Origin: Nocardioides dokdonensis FR1436
Lineage (GTDB): Bacteria > Actinomycetota > Actinomycetes > Propionibacteriales > Nocardioidaceae
NCBI RefSeq assembly: GCF_001653335.1
Contig: NZ_CP015079.1
Location: forward strand, 186,001-250,000
Direction: 5' to 3'
DNA: 64,000 bases
Below the pieces are notes generated by a model. The model made no database searches. It was not told the DNA's origin and saw nothing but the letters and a program-made list of their open reading frames with translations. Positions 35,353 to 43,142 of this stretch are shown piece after piece (positions within the stretch are counted from its first letter, which is position 1; the number at the start of each line of letters is the position of its first letter). Position numbers and translations under genes: made by a program.

Positions 35353-36032
35353 GCCTGCGACGCTATCTCGCGCGGATCTCGACCTATCTCGCCCGCGGAG
35401 GCGACGTACGGCTCCAGCTGAGGCGCAGCCGAGACCAGCAGACCCCGTCGCCAGAGCCCGTGCACGACGACTCCGGCGATCACCGCGCCCAGCGAGCCGA
35501 GGGCGAGGTCACCGAGCGTGTCGGCGTAGGCGTGGCGCCTCTCGGAGGACTTGCTGATGAACGCGAAGTACTCCGCGATCTCCCAGCCGACGGCAGCGGT
35601 GACACCGAAGGCCAGGGACCTCTCCAGGACCGCTGCGAAGGTCGACCTGTGCCGCATCGTCAGCACGAGGACGGCCGCGGTGAGCAGCCCGGTGTTCATG
35701 AGGTGCATCAGGTCGTCGAACCAGACCACCGAGTCGTAGAGATCCAGCCTGTTGCCCAGGGTGTCGGTGAAGCACGTGGAGGTGATCATCAGATCGGCCA
35801 CCCACGGGAACGATGCTCGCTCGCGCCAGAACACCCACCACACGACCGGCACGGTGAACGCGAGCACCGGGTAGGCGATCGCTCGCAGACCCGCGGCCTT
35901 GTCCTCGACGTTGCCCAGGTCGGGGAAGAGCAGGGACACGACGAGGAGCATCACGAGACCCGCCTTCGCGGTCACGTCGAGACCCGCCACCAACGGCGGG
36001 GTCGCATGGCGCAGGTCGTCGCTCCCAGTCAT
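35349..36032 (-). CDS. Polytopic membrane protein (DUF2238/YjdF-like)
   Basis: 227 residues with five or six hydrophobic segments. The central LDLYDSVVWFDDLMHLMNTGLL, WEIAEYFAF and DTLGDLALGSLGAVIAG resemble the DUF2238/YjdF membrane family (conserved Asp-Asp-x-x-His and Glu in helices). Function unknown. ATG 36032 is preferred to a TTG at 36041; TACCGT is 8 nt upstream. Co-translated with the hydrolase downstream. Confidence 0.7.
   Translation of the reverse strand: MTGSDDLRHATPPLVAGLDVTAKAGLVMLLVVSLLFPDLGNVEDKAAGLRAIAYPVLAFTVPVVWWVFWRERASFPWVADLMITSTCFTDTLGNRLDLYDSVVWFDDLMHLMNTGLLTAAVLVLTMRHRSTFAAVLERSLAFGVTAAVGWEIAEYFAFISKSSERRHAYADTLGDLALGSLGAVIAGVVVHGLWRRGLLVSAAPQLEPYVASAGEIGRDPREIASQA
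35360..35365 (-). promoter_or_regulatory. -10 box of the hydrolase gene (leaderless type, inside upstream gene)
   Basis: TAGCGT, then CGCAGGC (7 nt), then ATG at 35352. It lies inside the end of the upstream coding region. Confidence 0.4.
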
Positions 36033-36040
36033 CCGGCGCA

Positions 36041-36046
36041 ACGGTA
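36041..36046 (-). promoter_or_regulatory. -10 box of the YjdF-like gene (leaderless type)
   Basis: TACCGT, 8 nt before the ATG at 36032. Confidence 0.45.
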
Positions 36047-36123
36047 TGCCACCCCGGCGTCACGACCGACCACGGTTCGGCCAGTCGCTCGCGGCGACTT
36101 GGTCGTCCGGGCCTCGGTGGGCC

Positions 36124-36129
36124 TACGCT
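36124..36129 (+). promoter_or_regulatory. -10 box of the ABC-F gene (leaderless type)
   Basis: TACGCT, then CCAGCG (6 nt), then GTG at 36136. Confidence 0.6.
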
Positions 36130-36135
36130 CCAGCG

Positions 36136-37779
36136 GTGACTGCCACGCTCGTTGCGAAGGACCTGTCCGGTGGTCATGGCCATCGGGTGCTGTTCGAGGG
36201 GCTAGATCTCACGGTCGCCCCGGGCGATGTGGTCGGGGTGGTCGGCGCCAACGGCGCCGGCAAGTCGACCCTTCTCGCCCTGCTCGCCGGCGCCTCGTCA
36301 CCCTTCTCCGGCACCGTGGCGTGCGCGCCCAGCGACGCCTTCGTGGGCTGGCTGCCGCAGGAGCACGAGCGGGTGCCGGGCGAGAGCATCGCCCACTACC
36401 TGGCCCGCCGCACGGGCGCCGCCGAAGCGACCGCCGCGATGGAGGCCACCGCGGAGGCGCTCGGCTCCGGGCAGCCCGGCGCCGACGACGCGTACGCCGT
36501 CGCGTTCGACCGGTGGCTCGGCAGCGGCGCCCCGGACCTCGAGGACCGGATCGCGCCGGTGCTCGCCGAGGTCGGTCTGCAGCTGGACCCGGCCACGCCG
36601 ATGACCGCGCTCTCGGGCGGACAGGCGGCCCGCGTCGCGCTGGCTGCGCTCAAGCTCAGCCGCTTCGACGTCGTGCTGCTCGACGAGCCGACGAACGACC
36701 TCGACCTCGACGGCCTGGCCCAGCTCGAGAGCTTCGTGCAGGGACTGCGCGGGGGTGTCGTGCTGGTCTCCCACGACCGCGAGTTCCTGGCCCGGTGCGT
36801 GACCCGGATCGTCGAGCTCGACCTGGCCCAGGGCCAGGTCACGGTCTACGACGGCGGCTACGACGCCTTCCTCGAGGAGCGGGCCGTCAACCGGCGCCAC
36901 GCGCGGGAGGCCTACGAGCAGTACGCCGACACCCGCTCCGACCTGGTCTCGCGGGCGCGCACCCAGCGCGAGTGGAGCTCGCAGGGTGTGCGCAACGCGA
37001 TGAAGAAGAACCCCGACAACGACAAGATGCGCCGCAAGGCGTCGACGGAGTCGTCGGAGAAGCAGGCCCAGAAGGTGCGCCAGATGGAGTCGCGGATCGC
37101 CCGGCTCGACGAGGTCGAGGAGCCGCGCAAGGAGTGGACGCTGCAGTTCGACATCGCCGCAGCACCGCGGTCGAGCTCGGTGGTCGCCACCCTGAACGCG
37201 GTGACCAAGCGGCACGGGGACTTCGAGCTCGGCCCGGTGTCGGTGCAGGTCAGCGCCGGTGACCGGATCGGTATCACCGGCCCCAACGGGGCCGGCAAGA
37301 CCACGCTGCTGCACCTGCTGCTGGGCCGCACGACCCCGGACTCGGGCACCGCGTCGCTGGGGGCCTCGGTCGCGGTCGGCGTCATCGACCAGGCGCGGAC
37401 CGGGCTCGACGACGACCTGCCGCTGGGCACCGCCTTCGAGGGCGTCGTACCGGAGATGACGCAGGCCGAGGTGCGCACGCTGCTGGCGAAGTTCGGGTTG
37501 AAGGCCGACCAGGTCGCCAGCCACGTCGGCCGCCTCTCCCCCGGCGAGCGCACCCGCGCGGCCATGGCGCTGCTGCAGGCCCGGGGCGTGAACCTGCTCG
37601 TGCTCGACGAGCCCACCAACCACCTGGACCTGCCGGCGATCGAGGAGCTCGAGCAGGCGCTGGACTCCTACGACGGCGCGCTGCTCCTGGTCTCGCACGA
37701 CCGCCGGCTGCTCGCCGGCGTACGCCTCGACCAGCGCTGGCACGTCGACGCGGGACAGGTCGTCCTCGGAGTCAGCTAG
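36136..37779 (+). CDS. ABC-F family ATPase
   Basis: 547 residues: two ABC ATPase domains in one chain, no membrane segment. First: GANGAGKSTLL, LSGGQAARVALA, VVLLDEPTNDLDLDG, LVSHDRE. Second: GPNGAGKTTLL, LSPGERTRAAMA, LLVLDEPTNHLDLPA, LVSHDRR. Between them a charged linker (about 255-330: NAMKKNPDNDKMRRKASTES) like the P-site tRNA interaction motif. ABC-F proteins act on ribosomes, either in translation control or antibiotic resistance; which applies here cannot be told by eye. Confidence 0.93.
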   Translation: MTATLVAKDLSGGHGHRVLFEGLDLTVAPGDVVGVVGANGAGKSTLLALLAGASSPFSGTVACAPSDAFVGWLPQEHERVPGESIAHYLARRTGAAEATAAMEATAEALGSGQPGADDAYAVAFDRWLGSGAPDLEDRIAPVLAEVGLQLDPATPMTALSGGQAARVALAALKLSRFDVVLLDEPTNDLDLDGLAQLESFVQGLRGGVVLVSHDREFLARCVTRIVELDLAQGQVTVYDGGYDAFLEERAVNRRHAREAYEQYADTRSDLVSRARTQREWSSQGVRNAMKKNPDNDKMRRKASTESSEKQAQKVRQMESRIARLDEVEEPRKEWTLQFDIAAAPRSSSVVATLNAVTKRHGDFELGPVSVQVSAGDRIGITGPNGAGKTTLLHLLLGRTTPDSGTASLGASVAVGVIDQARTGLDDDLPLGTAFEGVVPEMTQAEVRTLLAKFGLKADQVASHVGRLSPGERTRAAMALLQARGVNLLVLDEPTNHLDLPAIEELEQALDSYDGALLLVSHDRRLLAGVRLDQRWHVDAGQVVLGVS

Positions 37780-37794
37780 TTCTCAGGAGTGATG

Positions 37795-38094
37795 ATGGAT
37801 CTCGTCTTCTTCTCGTTCATCCGCCTGGAGGAGGGCTCGGCGGAGGACCACCGTGCCTACAACCGGTGGCACCAGCTCGACCACCGCCCGGAGAACCTGG
37901 CGCTGCCGGGTGTGGCGTGGGGGGACCGCCCCGTCCCCATCGATCCGCTCCGGCGCTTACAGGTCGCCACCGACCTCGCCGTACCCGGCCGCGTCGCGGG
38001 CATCGTCGACCGCGTTGGTCTCACACCACCGCACCGCCACCCGCAGCACCCGCCGCGCCGCTGCCCGCTCCAGGGCGGGCCCACGAGCCGCTGA
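37795..38094 (+). pseudogene. Remnant of a small-protein gene (EthD-like start), probably truncated
   Basis: ATG 37795 with AGGAG 5 nt upstream opens a convincing N-terminus, MDLVFFSFIRLEEGSAEDHR and YNRWHQLDHRPENLALPGVAWGDR, as in actinobacterial proteins of well over 200 residues. After about residue 45 the sequence loses that character and ends after 99 residues in a Pro/Arg-rich tail. I read it as the front of a gene whose rest was deleted or frameshifted; a real short protein cannot be excluded. Confidence 0.5.
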
Positions 38095-38162
38095 CCAGCA
38101 GAAGCCCGAGCCAGCGACGTGCGGGGCCAGGCCGACCATCCGCAGAGAACGACGCGGGTGTC

Positions 38163-38621
38163 ATGCGCAGCGCCCCCGGGTCGGTCAGGGCGGCCGCGGC
38201 CGCCATCCTCACGACGGTCCTTCTGGTGCTGGTGCCGTCCACGGCCGCCGTTGCTGCCGACGGTACCGCCAGATCTGAGTCACCAGATGGCAAGGCGTTC
38301 GCCACGGCTGACCTCACCTTCAGCAAGTACAGCGCCGTCTGGAAGCCCGTCCGAGTGAACGATCGAGACTGCCACGACAACAGGGGCGCGTTCGTGACGT
38401 TCAAAGTTCGCTATCAGGGCAAGACTCACGGCAAGTCGCTGGGCAGCCGTGGCTACAAGAAGCCCTGCGGCGGCGACCAGATGCAGACGCAGAAGTCGAC
38501 GTACGGCGACATGAAGATCGGTGCGGCCGGGGTCAAGGTCTGCTCAGTGTCGTTCGCGAAGGACACCAAGCCCATCTGCGCGCCCACCGTCTGGGTCGAC
38601 AACCCCACCGTCGTCGGCTGA
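38163..38621 (+). CDS. Small secreted protein with four cysteines, unknown function
   Basis: 152 residues. Signal peptide (AAAAAILTTVLLVLVPSTAAVAA), then a mature domain of about 118 residues rich in Lys, Gly and Thr with exactly four cysteines (DRDCHDN, KKPCGGD, VKVCSVS, KPICAPT), suggesting two disulfides. I recognise no family. Its third-position GC is visibly lower than its neighbours (codons such as AAA, GTT, TCA, AGA appear), a hint of transfer. Confidence 0.7.
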   Translation: MRSAPGSVRAAAAAILTTVLLVLVPSTAAVAADGTARSESPDGKAFATADLTFSKYSAVWKPVRVNDRDCHDNRGAFVTFKVRYQGKTHGKSLGSRGYKKPCGGDQMQTQKSTYGDMKIGAAGVKVCSVSFAKDTKPICAPTVWVDNPTVVG

Positions 38622-38681
38622 CGCCACGAGTCGCACCGCGCAGGTGCTCCGGTGCCGAGCCCGCGCGCCTGAGGCACTGAC

Positions 38682-38687
38682 TACCGT
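38682..38687 (+). promoter_or_regulatory. -10 box of the hypothetical gene at 38696 (leaderless type)
   Basis: TACCGT, 8 nt before the ATG. Confidence 0.4.
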
Positions 38688-38695
38688 GGGGGGCG

Positions 38696-39061
38696 ATGAT
38701 CACCCGCCGCGACGCTGCCCAACGCTTGGACATCCCCCTGCAGATGGCCACCCGACACGGCGTGCCCACGACGCTCACCGAAGCCCAGCTGCGTGAGATC
38801 GAGGACAGCCCGCCACCGTGGCTGGTCCAGTCCCGTGCCAACCGGACCGGCCAGAAGCCGGTGTGGGTCGATCTGGTCTGCACTGTCTGCGGGTTCGCCG
38901 AGAAGGCCCGGCCGAAGAAGTGGTGGCCGACGTTCACCTTCGTCAGCTGCGCCCTCCACCAGCCCTCCGATCTGCCGCGTCCGCTCCGCGGCGACCGTCG
39001 TGAGGAGATCCCTGGTATCGGCAGCCGGTTCGTAGGCTGGGTCGACACCCCACTGGACTGA
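38696..39061 (+). CDS. Hypothetical protein with helix-turn-helix-like N-terminus and Cys-x-x-Cys
   Basis: 121 residues. The start ITRRDAAQRLDIPLQMATRHGVPTTLTEAQLREIE looks like a small HTH or excisionase-type fold; the rest contains DLVCTVCGFAEK, a Cys-x-x-Cys, and SCALH, which together might hold a metal. No family recognised. Confidence 0.6.
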   Translation: MITRRDAAQRLDIPLQMATRHGVPTTLTEAQLREIEDSPPPWLVQSRANRTGQKPVWVDLVCTVCGFAEKARPKKWWPTFTFVSCALHQPSDLPRPLRGDRREEIPGIGSRFVGWVDTPLD

Positions 39062-39086
39062 GCCCCCCTCGGTCTGTGCGGGTCTC

Positions 39087-39884
39087 CTAGGCCGACTTGA
39101 AGAAGGTCAGCAGCAGGTCGGCCGCTTCCTGCGGCTTCTCCAGAGCCAGCGAGTGGCCGGCGTCGGCCACGGTCTCGTCGCGACCGCCCGTGGCCCGGGC
39201 GATGTTGGACCCGGAGATCGGTTGCGGGTAGGCGTGGTCCTGCTCGCCCGCGAGCGCCAGGATCGGGACGGAGCAGCCGGCCAGCTCCTCGACGATCCGG
39301 GTGCGGTGGATGACCTGGTGCGCGGCGTCCCCGATGGACGGGCCGAGCGCCAACATCTTCTCGCGCCAGTGCTCCACCACGGGTCCACCCACGGCCAGGC
39401 TGGCGTCGCCGAACATGATGTAGAGCAGCACGTCGATGACGGGTGCGCCCCCCTGCTCACCGAGCGTCTCGACGAGGGGCGCGAACTCCGCCAGCTTGTG
39501 CTCCTCCTCGCTGGAGGCGCCGAGCGCGGCGACCGTGCGTACGAGCTCCGGGTGCCTGGCCGCCAGGCGCAGGGTGATGAACCCGCCCATGGAGTTCCCG
39601 ACCGCGTGAACCGGACCGATCTCGAGCGCCTCGATCAGCGCGGCCGCGTCCGCGGTGAGGTTGTCCATGGACAGCTCGTCGCGGTCCGCTGCCGGAGCGC
39701 TGGCGCCCTGGCCACGGTGGTCGTAGGCCACGGTGCGGTAGCCCGCCTCGTTCAACAGGGCCGTCAGGGGCTCGAACATCGAGTGGTCGAAGAACAGCGA
39801 GTGGCTGAGCAGCACGACCTCGCCGTCCCTCGGTCCCGCGTCCACATAGGCGAGCCGTGTCCCGTTGACTTCCACGTGCTCCAT
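39087..39884 (-). CDS. Alpha/beta hydrolase (peroxidase/lactonase-like subfamily)
   Basis: 265 residues. LLSHSLFFDHSMFEPL, YDHRGQGAS, nucleophile VGNSMGGFITLRLAARHPELV, Asp in GEQDHAYPQ and His in DAGHSLALEKP make a complete triad. Resembles 3-oxoadipate enol-lactonase-type hydrolases but no aromatic pathway is near. The ATG at 39884 has GGAGGA 6 nt upstream. Divergent from the AraC-type regulator, which may control it. Confidence 0.87.
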   Translation of the reverse strand: MEHVEVNGTRLAYVDAGPRDGEVVLLSHSLFFDHSMFEPLTALLNEAGYRTVAYDHRGQGASAPAADRDELSMDNLTADAAALIEALEIGPVHAVGNSMGGFITLRLAARHPELVRTVAALGASSEEEHKLAEFAPLVETLGEQGGAPVIDVLLYIMFGDASLAVGGPVVEHWREKMLALGPSIGDAAHQVIHRTRIVEELAGCSVPILALAGEQDHAYPQPISGSNIARATGGRDETVADAGHSLALEKPQEAADLLLTFFKSA

Positions 39885-39901
39885 CACAGTTCCTCCGGTC
39901 G

Positions 39902-40921
39902 GTGGGGTGGGTGCTCCTAAGATGCGACCGTAGTCACACCCGCTCGGGCCGGTCTCACCGATTCGCGCCCAAGGAGGACGGATGCACGCACGGCCTCACC
40001 GGTGCTCGCCGTGACGGTGGACTACCTCCTCGGGGGACGGACACCGGCACCTTCTCGCCGACGGAGCGCGCCGCCGCCTGGCGCGACCACGTCACGGACA
40101 ACCACGGCCGGCTCAGCCTCGACTTCGGCTCACCGACGGCCTTCAACGGAGGGACGCAGGTCCAGCGCTGCGGGGCGTTGCAGCTCGTCGACTTCTGGTC
40201 CGACGCGATCTGCTACCTCAGGCTCGAGAAGGACGTCGACCACGACGGCGACGACAGCCTCCGCGTGATCGTGCCGACCTCGGGCACCGTGCGCATCGTC
40301 GCCGCCGGCGTCCGCCACGACCTGTCCCCCGGCCTCGCCGGGGCGGTGTCGATGGAGCGCGGCTTCCGGCTGGAGCAGGACGCCCACGCCCACGCGCTCG
40401 TGCTGAGCCTGCCCCGCGCCTGGTGGCGTACCGAGCCGATCGACCGGCCTGCGGTCTGGGACCTTGCCCGCGGACCGGGTGCCGTCTTCGTCGCCATGCT
40501 CCGCCAGATCGCCGCGGAGCGAGCAGACCTCGACGCGGACTCCTTCCGGCGGGCCTGCGAAGCGGCAGCCCTCGTCCTGCCCCGTGGCGCGCAGGTCGAC
40601 CTGACCGCGCAGGCCCTTGCCCTGATCCGGGAGCACTCGGACTCCCCTGACTTCGGGCCCGCCGAGCTCGCCTGCATGCTGGGCTGGTCGCTGCGGTCCC
40701 TGCAGAAGGCGATGCGCCTGGCCGGGCACGCCCCGGCCGAGATGATCCGCACGCAGCGACTCGAGCGCGCAGCCTCCCGGCTCGGTGACCCCGGCTGGCG
40801 GGCGAGCACCGTCGGTCACGTCGCGCACGCCTCGGGTTTCGGGTCCTTGACGGCGTTCAACACGGCCTTCAGGTCGCACCTGGGCTGCAGTCCCACCCAG
40901 TTCCGGGCCACCGTCGGGTAG
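39902..40921 (+). CDS. AraC-family transcriptional regulator
   Basis: Up to 339 residues. N-terminal cupin-like binding domain (about 55-215, AraC_binding_2 type: TERAAAWRDHVTDNHGRLSLDF) and a C-terminal double HTH: DFGPAELACMLGWSLRSLQKAMRLAGHAPAEMIRTQRLERAASRL and VGHVAHASGFGSLTAFNTAFRSHLGCSPTQFRA. The true start is uncertain: GTG 39902 or 39911 are the only in-frame choices before residue 90, yet the first 50 residues look non-coding, and a strong AAGGAGGA (39972-39979) points to another frame. Confidence 0.8.
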   Translation: MGWVLLRCDRSHTRSGRSHRFAPKEDGCTHGLTGARRDGGLPPRGTDTGTFSPTERAAAWRDHVTDNHGRLSLDFGSPTAFNGGTQVQRCGALQLVDFWSDAICYLRLEKDVDHDGDDSLRVIVPTSGTVRIVAAGVRHDLSPGLAGAVSMERGFRLEQDAHAHALVLSLPRAWWRTEPIDRPAVWDLARGPGAVFVAMLRQIAAERADLDADSFRRACEAAALVLPRGAQVDLTAQALALIREHSDSPDFGPAELACMLGWSLRSLQKAMRLAGHAPAEMIRTQRLERAASRLGDPGWRASTVGHVAHASGFGSLTAFNTAFRSHLGCSPTQFRATVG

Positions 40922-41054
40922 CACCGCCAGGCGGGCTGTCGACCTGTGCGTAGACAGGGCCGAACTCGTGGCCTACGTTGGTTCTCGGTGGTTGGGATGT
41001 CAGCCCGCGGCACTTTCGGCTCGGCCGTGACGGCTCTCCTCGAGAGGTTCTTCC

Positions 41055-41492
41055 ATGTCCACCTCCACCCGACGCCTCACCCCGGACGCGCGTCGCTCCG
41101 CGAACCGTCTGCTTGACGTGCTGCAGCGCGAGCGAGCTGCCGACGGGGCCGCAGGCACCGACCGATCGCTTCCCGCCTCGTGCGAGATCAATGCCAGCCC
41201 TGCGCTCATCGAGCAGGCCAAGGGCGCGTTGATGCTGTTCTACGGGATCGACTCCCACCAGGCGTTCGCGGTGCTGGTCGGCTGGGCGCGGATGTCTCGC
41301 ACACCCGTACCCACCGTCGCCCACACGTTCCTGCGCGGGGTCTGCGAAGGCAATCCGCAGACCGCGGTCCGGCAACGGGCCTTGCTGCGCTGGCTCGAGG
41401 CGCAGCTCCGCGACGGCGATCCCGACCATGCCCGAGTCCCGAGCGCGCCTACCCGGTTGCGACCGGCTCATGAGACTCCGCGCTCCAGCTGA
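41055..41492 (+). CDS. ANTAR-domain protein without sensor domain
   Basis: 145 residues. The ANTAR three-helix RNA-binding domain is about residues 50-105: ALIEQAKGALMLFYGIDSHQAFAVLVGWARMSRTPVPTVAHTFLRGV, close to consensus but with Thr/Pro in place of the usual N-x-K-L-R. No GAF or receiver precedes it. ANTAR proteins bind two-hairpin RNA elements to prevent termination. AGAGG lies 8 nt before the ATG. Convergent with a GAF-ANTAR gene. Confidence 0.8.
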   Translation: MSTSTRRLTPDARRSANRLLDVLQRERAADGAAGTDRSLPASCEINASPALIEQAKGALMLFYGIDSHQAFAVLVGWARMSRTPVPTVAHTFLRGVCEGNPQTAVRQRALLRWLEAQLRDGDPDHARVPSAPTRLRPAHETPRSS

Positions 41493-41510
41493 GTGCGGAC
41501 GGGGGGAAAT

Positions 41511-41547
41511 GCAGGGGCGCGCGACTCACGCAGCCACGCGTCCCTGC
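41511..41547. terminator. Hairpin between convergent ANTAR genes
   Basis: Stem 41511-41521 with 41537-41547, 11 bp with one G-T pair, 15-nt loop. It lies between two convergent stop codons and can end transcripts from both sides. No T tract. Confidence 0.5.
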
Positions 41548-41572
41548 AGCCCCCCACCACGCGGCGGTTCCG

Positions 41573-42259
41573 TCACCTCGGCGTCTCACCCGTGCGCACC
41601 AGCTCCTCGGCTATGCGGTTGAGCTTCACGTTGCGCCCTTGCGAGACGCGGCGCAGCACTCCGAACGCCTGGTCTGCCGGCAGGTCGAAGCGTTCCATCA
41701 GGATGCCCTCGGCCCGACCTATCACCGTGCGACTGGCGATCGCCTCCTCGAGGTGCTCGGTGTTCTGCGAGGCAGCGAGCGCCACGCCGACGTGGGCGGC
41801 GAGCGCATGTCCGTTGTTGATGTCGTCGGCGTCGAACGCGTCGGACCCAGCCGAGTAGAGGTTCATGGCGCCGAGCGTGTCCCGGGTGGTGTACAGGCGA
41901 TAGCTCACGATCGAGACGACGCCCACCTCCCTCGCGACCAAGGGCCCCCACGTGGGCCAGCGCTGGTCGTTGACCAGGTCGCCGCTGCGCACGATCTCGT
42001 GCATGTGGAGCGCGTCGAAACAGGGGCCTTCCTTGAGCACGAACTGGAGCTCGTCGATCCGGTTCAGCGTCTCGTTGCTCCCCACCGGGGTGTCGATCCT
42101 GTCCTTGTGGCACACGGAGATCCCGACCAGGTCGCACCCCTGGATCATCTCGGTGGCCACCAGCACGACCTTCTCGAGCGTCAGCTGCGTGTTCGCCCAT
42201 CCCTGCATCGAGCGCGCAGCATCGGCCAGCTGGTCGGCGAAGCTCTCGAGAGGCTCCAT
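41573..42259 (-). CDS. GAF-ANTAR regulator
   Basis: 228 residues: GAF sensor (about 10-165; GCDLVGISVCHKDRIDTPVGS, GPCFDALHMHEIVRSGDL, LGAMNLYSAGSDAFD) then ANTAR (about 170-225; SRTVIGRAEGILMERFDLPADQAFGVLRRVSQGRNVKLNRIAEELV), matching consensus well. Acts as an RNA-binding antiterminator controlled by a ligand or redox signal at the GAF domain. Target RNAs are not evident in the window. Confidence 0.92.
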   Translation of the reverse strand: MEPLESFADQLADAARSMQGWANTQLTLEKVVLVATEMIQGCDLVGISVCHKDRIDTPVGSNETLNRIDELQFVLKEGPCFDALHMHEIVRSGDLVNDQRWPTWGPLVAREVGVVSIVSYRLYTTRDTLGAMNLYSAGSDAFDADDINNGHALAAHVGVALAASQNTEHLEEAIASRTVIGRAEGILMERFDLPADQAFGVLRRVSQGRNVKLNRIAEELVRTGETPR

Positions 42260-42367
42260 GCTCTCGACTGTCCTCCTCCCGGCCGGTCCTGACCAGAGGA
42301 GTGGGTCGTGGACGGCGTTCGAGACCGGGACACGGATGACGCCGCCGTCGTGCCGGCGCGACGGATC

Positions 42368-43036
42368 TCACCCTGCGCGGAGCCTGGCCTCCAGCCCGTC
42401 GAGCACCAGCTCCAGCCCGACGTCGAACTCGTCACCGAAGGCGTAGCCGGGCTGGAGGGCGTGCTCGAGGGCGAACTCGCGGAAGTAGGGCAGCTGTCCC
42501 TCGGGGAGGGCATCGAGCATCTGCTCCCCCAGCGCGGCCAGGTCCTGCTCGCCGTCGAAGGGCAGGCTGAGCTCCTGGACCAGGAAGCCGTAGAGGTGAG
42601 CATCGAGGACGGCGAAGGCGTGCCCCGTCAGCGCGAGTGAGAAGCCGGCCTCGCGCAGGCAGCCGAGCACCGCGTCGTGGTGGCGCAGGGTCTCGAAGCC
42701 GGCGCTGCGGCGCGCCTCCATCATCCCCACCGCCCACGGGTGCTTCTTGAGCACCGTGCGCGCCGAGAGCGAGCGCCGACGCATCTCCTCGCGCCAGTCG
42801 CCACCGATCACGGGTGCGTGGAACTCCGCGAACACCGCGTCGACCATGCCGTCGAGCAGGTCCTCCTTGTGGGCCACGTGGTGGTAGAGCGACATCGCCT
42901 CCACTCCCAGCGACCTGCCGACCGAGCGCATCGAGAGCGCCGCCACGCCCTCGGCGTCGGCGAGGCCGACGGCTGCCGCCACGATCCCCGCCCGCGTCAA
43001 CGCGCTCCGACCCGAGGATCTCGGCCTACCTGCCAT
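42368..43036 (-). CDS. TetR-family repressor of the adjacent dehydrogenase
   Basis: 222 residues. N-terminal HTH (RAGIVAAAVGLADAEGVAALSMRSVGRSLGVEAMSLYHHVAHKEDLLDGM) and a TetR_C-type ligand domain with HAFAVLDAHLYGFLVQE. Divergent from an MDR dehydrogenase; two identical-core palindromes lie between, so auto-repression plus repression of the dehydrogenase is very likely. ATG at 43036 has GGGGAGG 5 nt upstream. Confidence 0.92.
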   Translation of the reverse strand: MAGRPRSSGRSALTRAGIVAAAVGLADAEGVAALSMRSVGRSLGVEAMSLYHHVAHKEDLLDGMVDAVFAEFHAPVIGGDWREEMRRRSLSARTVLKKHPWAVGMMEARRSAGFETLRHHDAVLGCLREAGFSLALTGHAFAVLDAHLYGFLVQELSLPFDGEQDLAALGEQMLDALPEGQLPYFREFALEHALQPGYAFGDEFDVGLELVLDGLEARLRAG

Positions 43037-43074
43037 GCGTGCCTCCCCTTCCCATCGACCTGTCCCCTCGACCC

Positions 43075-43129
43075 TTGACTTACCTTACGCCGTAAGCCTA
43101 CCGTCGAAACGAGAAACTTACACCGTAAG
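43075..43129. promoter_or_regulatory. Divergent promoter with two TetR operators
   Basis: Plus strand: -35 TTGACT (43075-43080), 18-bp spacer, -10 TACCGT (43099-43104). Operator 1 CTTACGCCGTAAG (43084-43096) fills the spacer; operator 2 CTTACACCGTAAG (43117-43129) lies just past the start site. Their starts are 33 bp apart, three helical turns. On the minus strand TAGGCT (43100-43095) could be the -10 for the repressor gene, so one site would block both. Confidence 0.75.
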
Positions 43130-43142
43130 AAACGGAGACCCG

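Noticed and set aside
41493..41572. ANTAR target RNA in the region between the two ANTAR genes
   Set aside because: The structure there is a single long-loop hairpin, not the paired hexanucleotide-loop hairpins ANTAR proteins bind.
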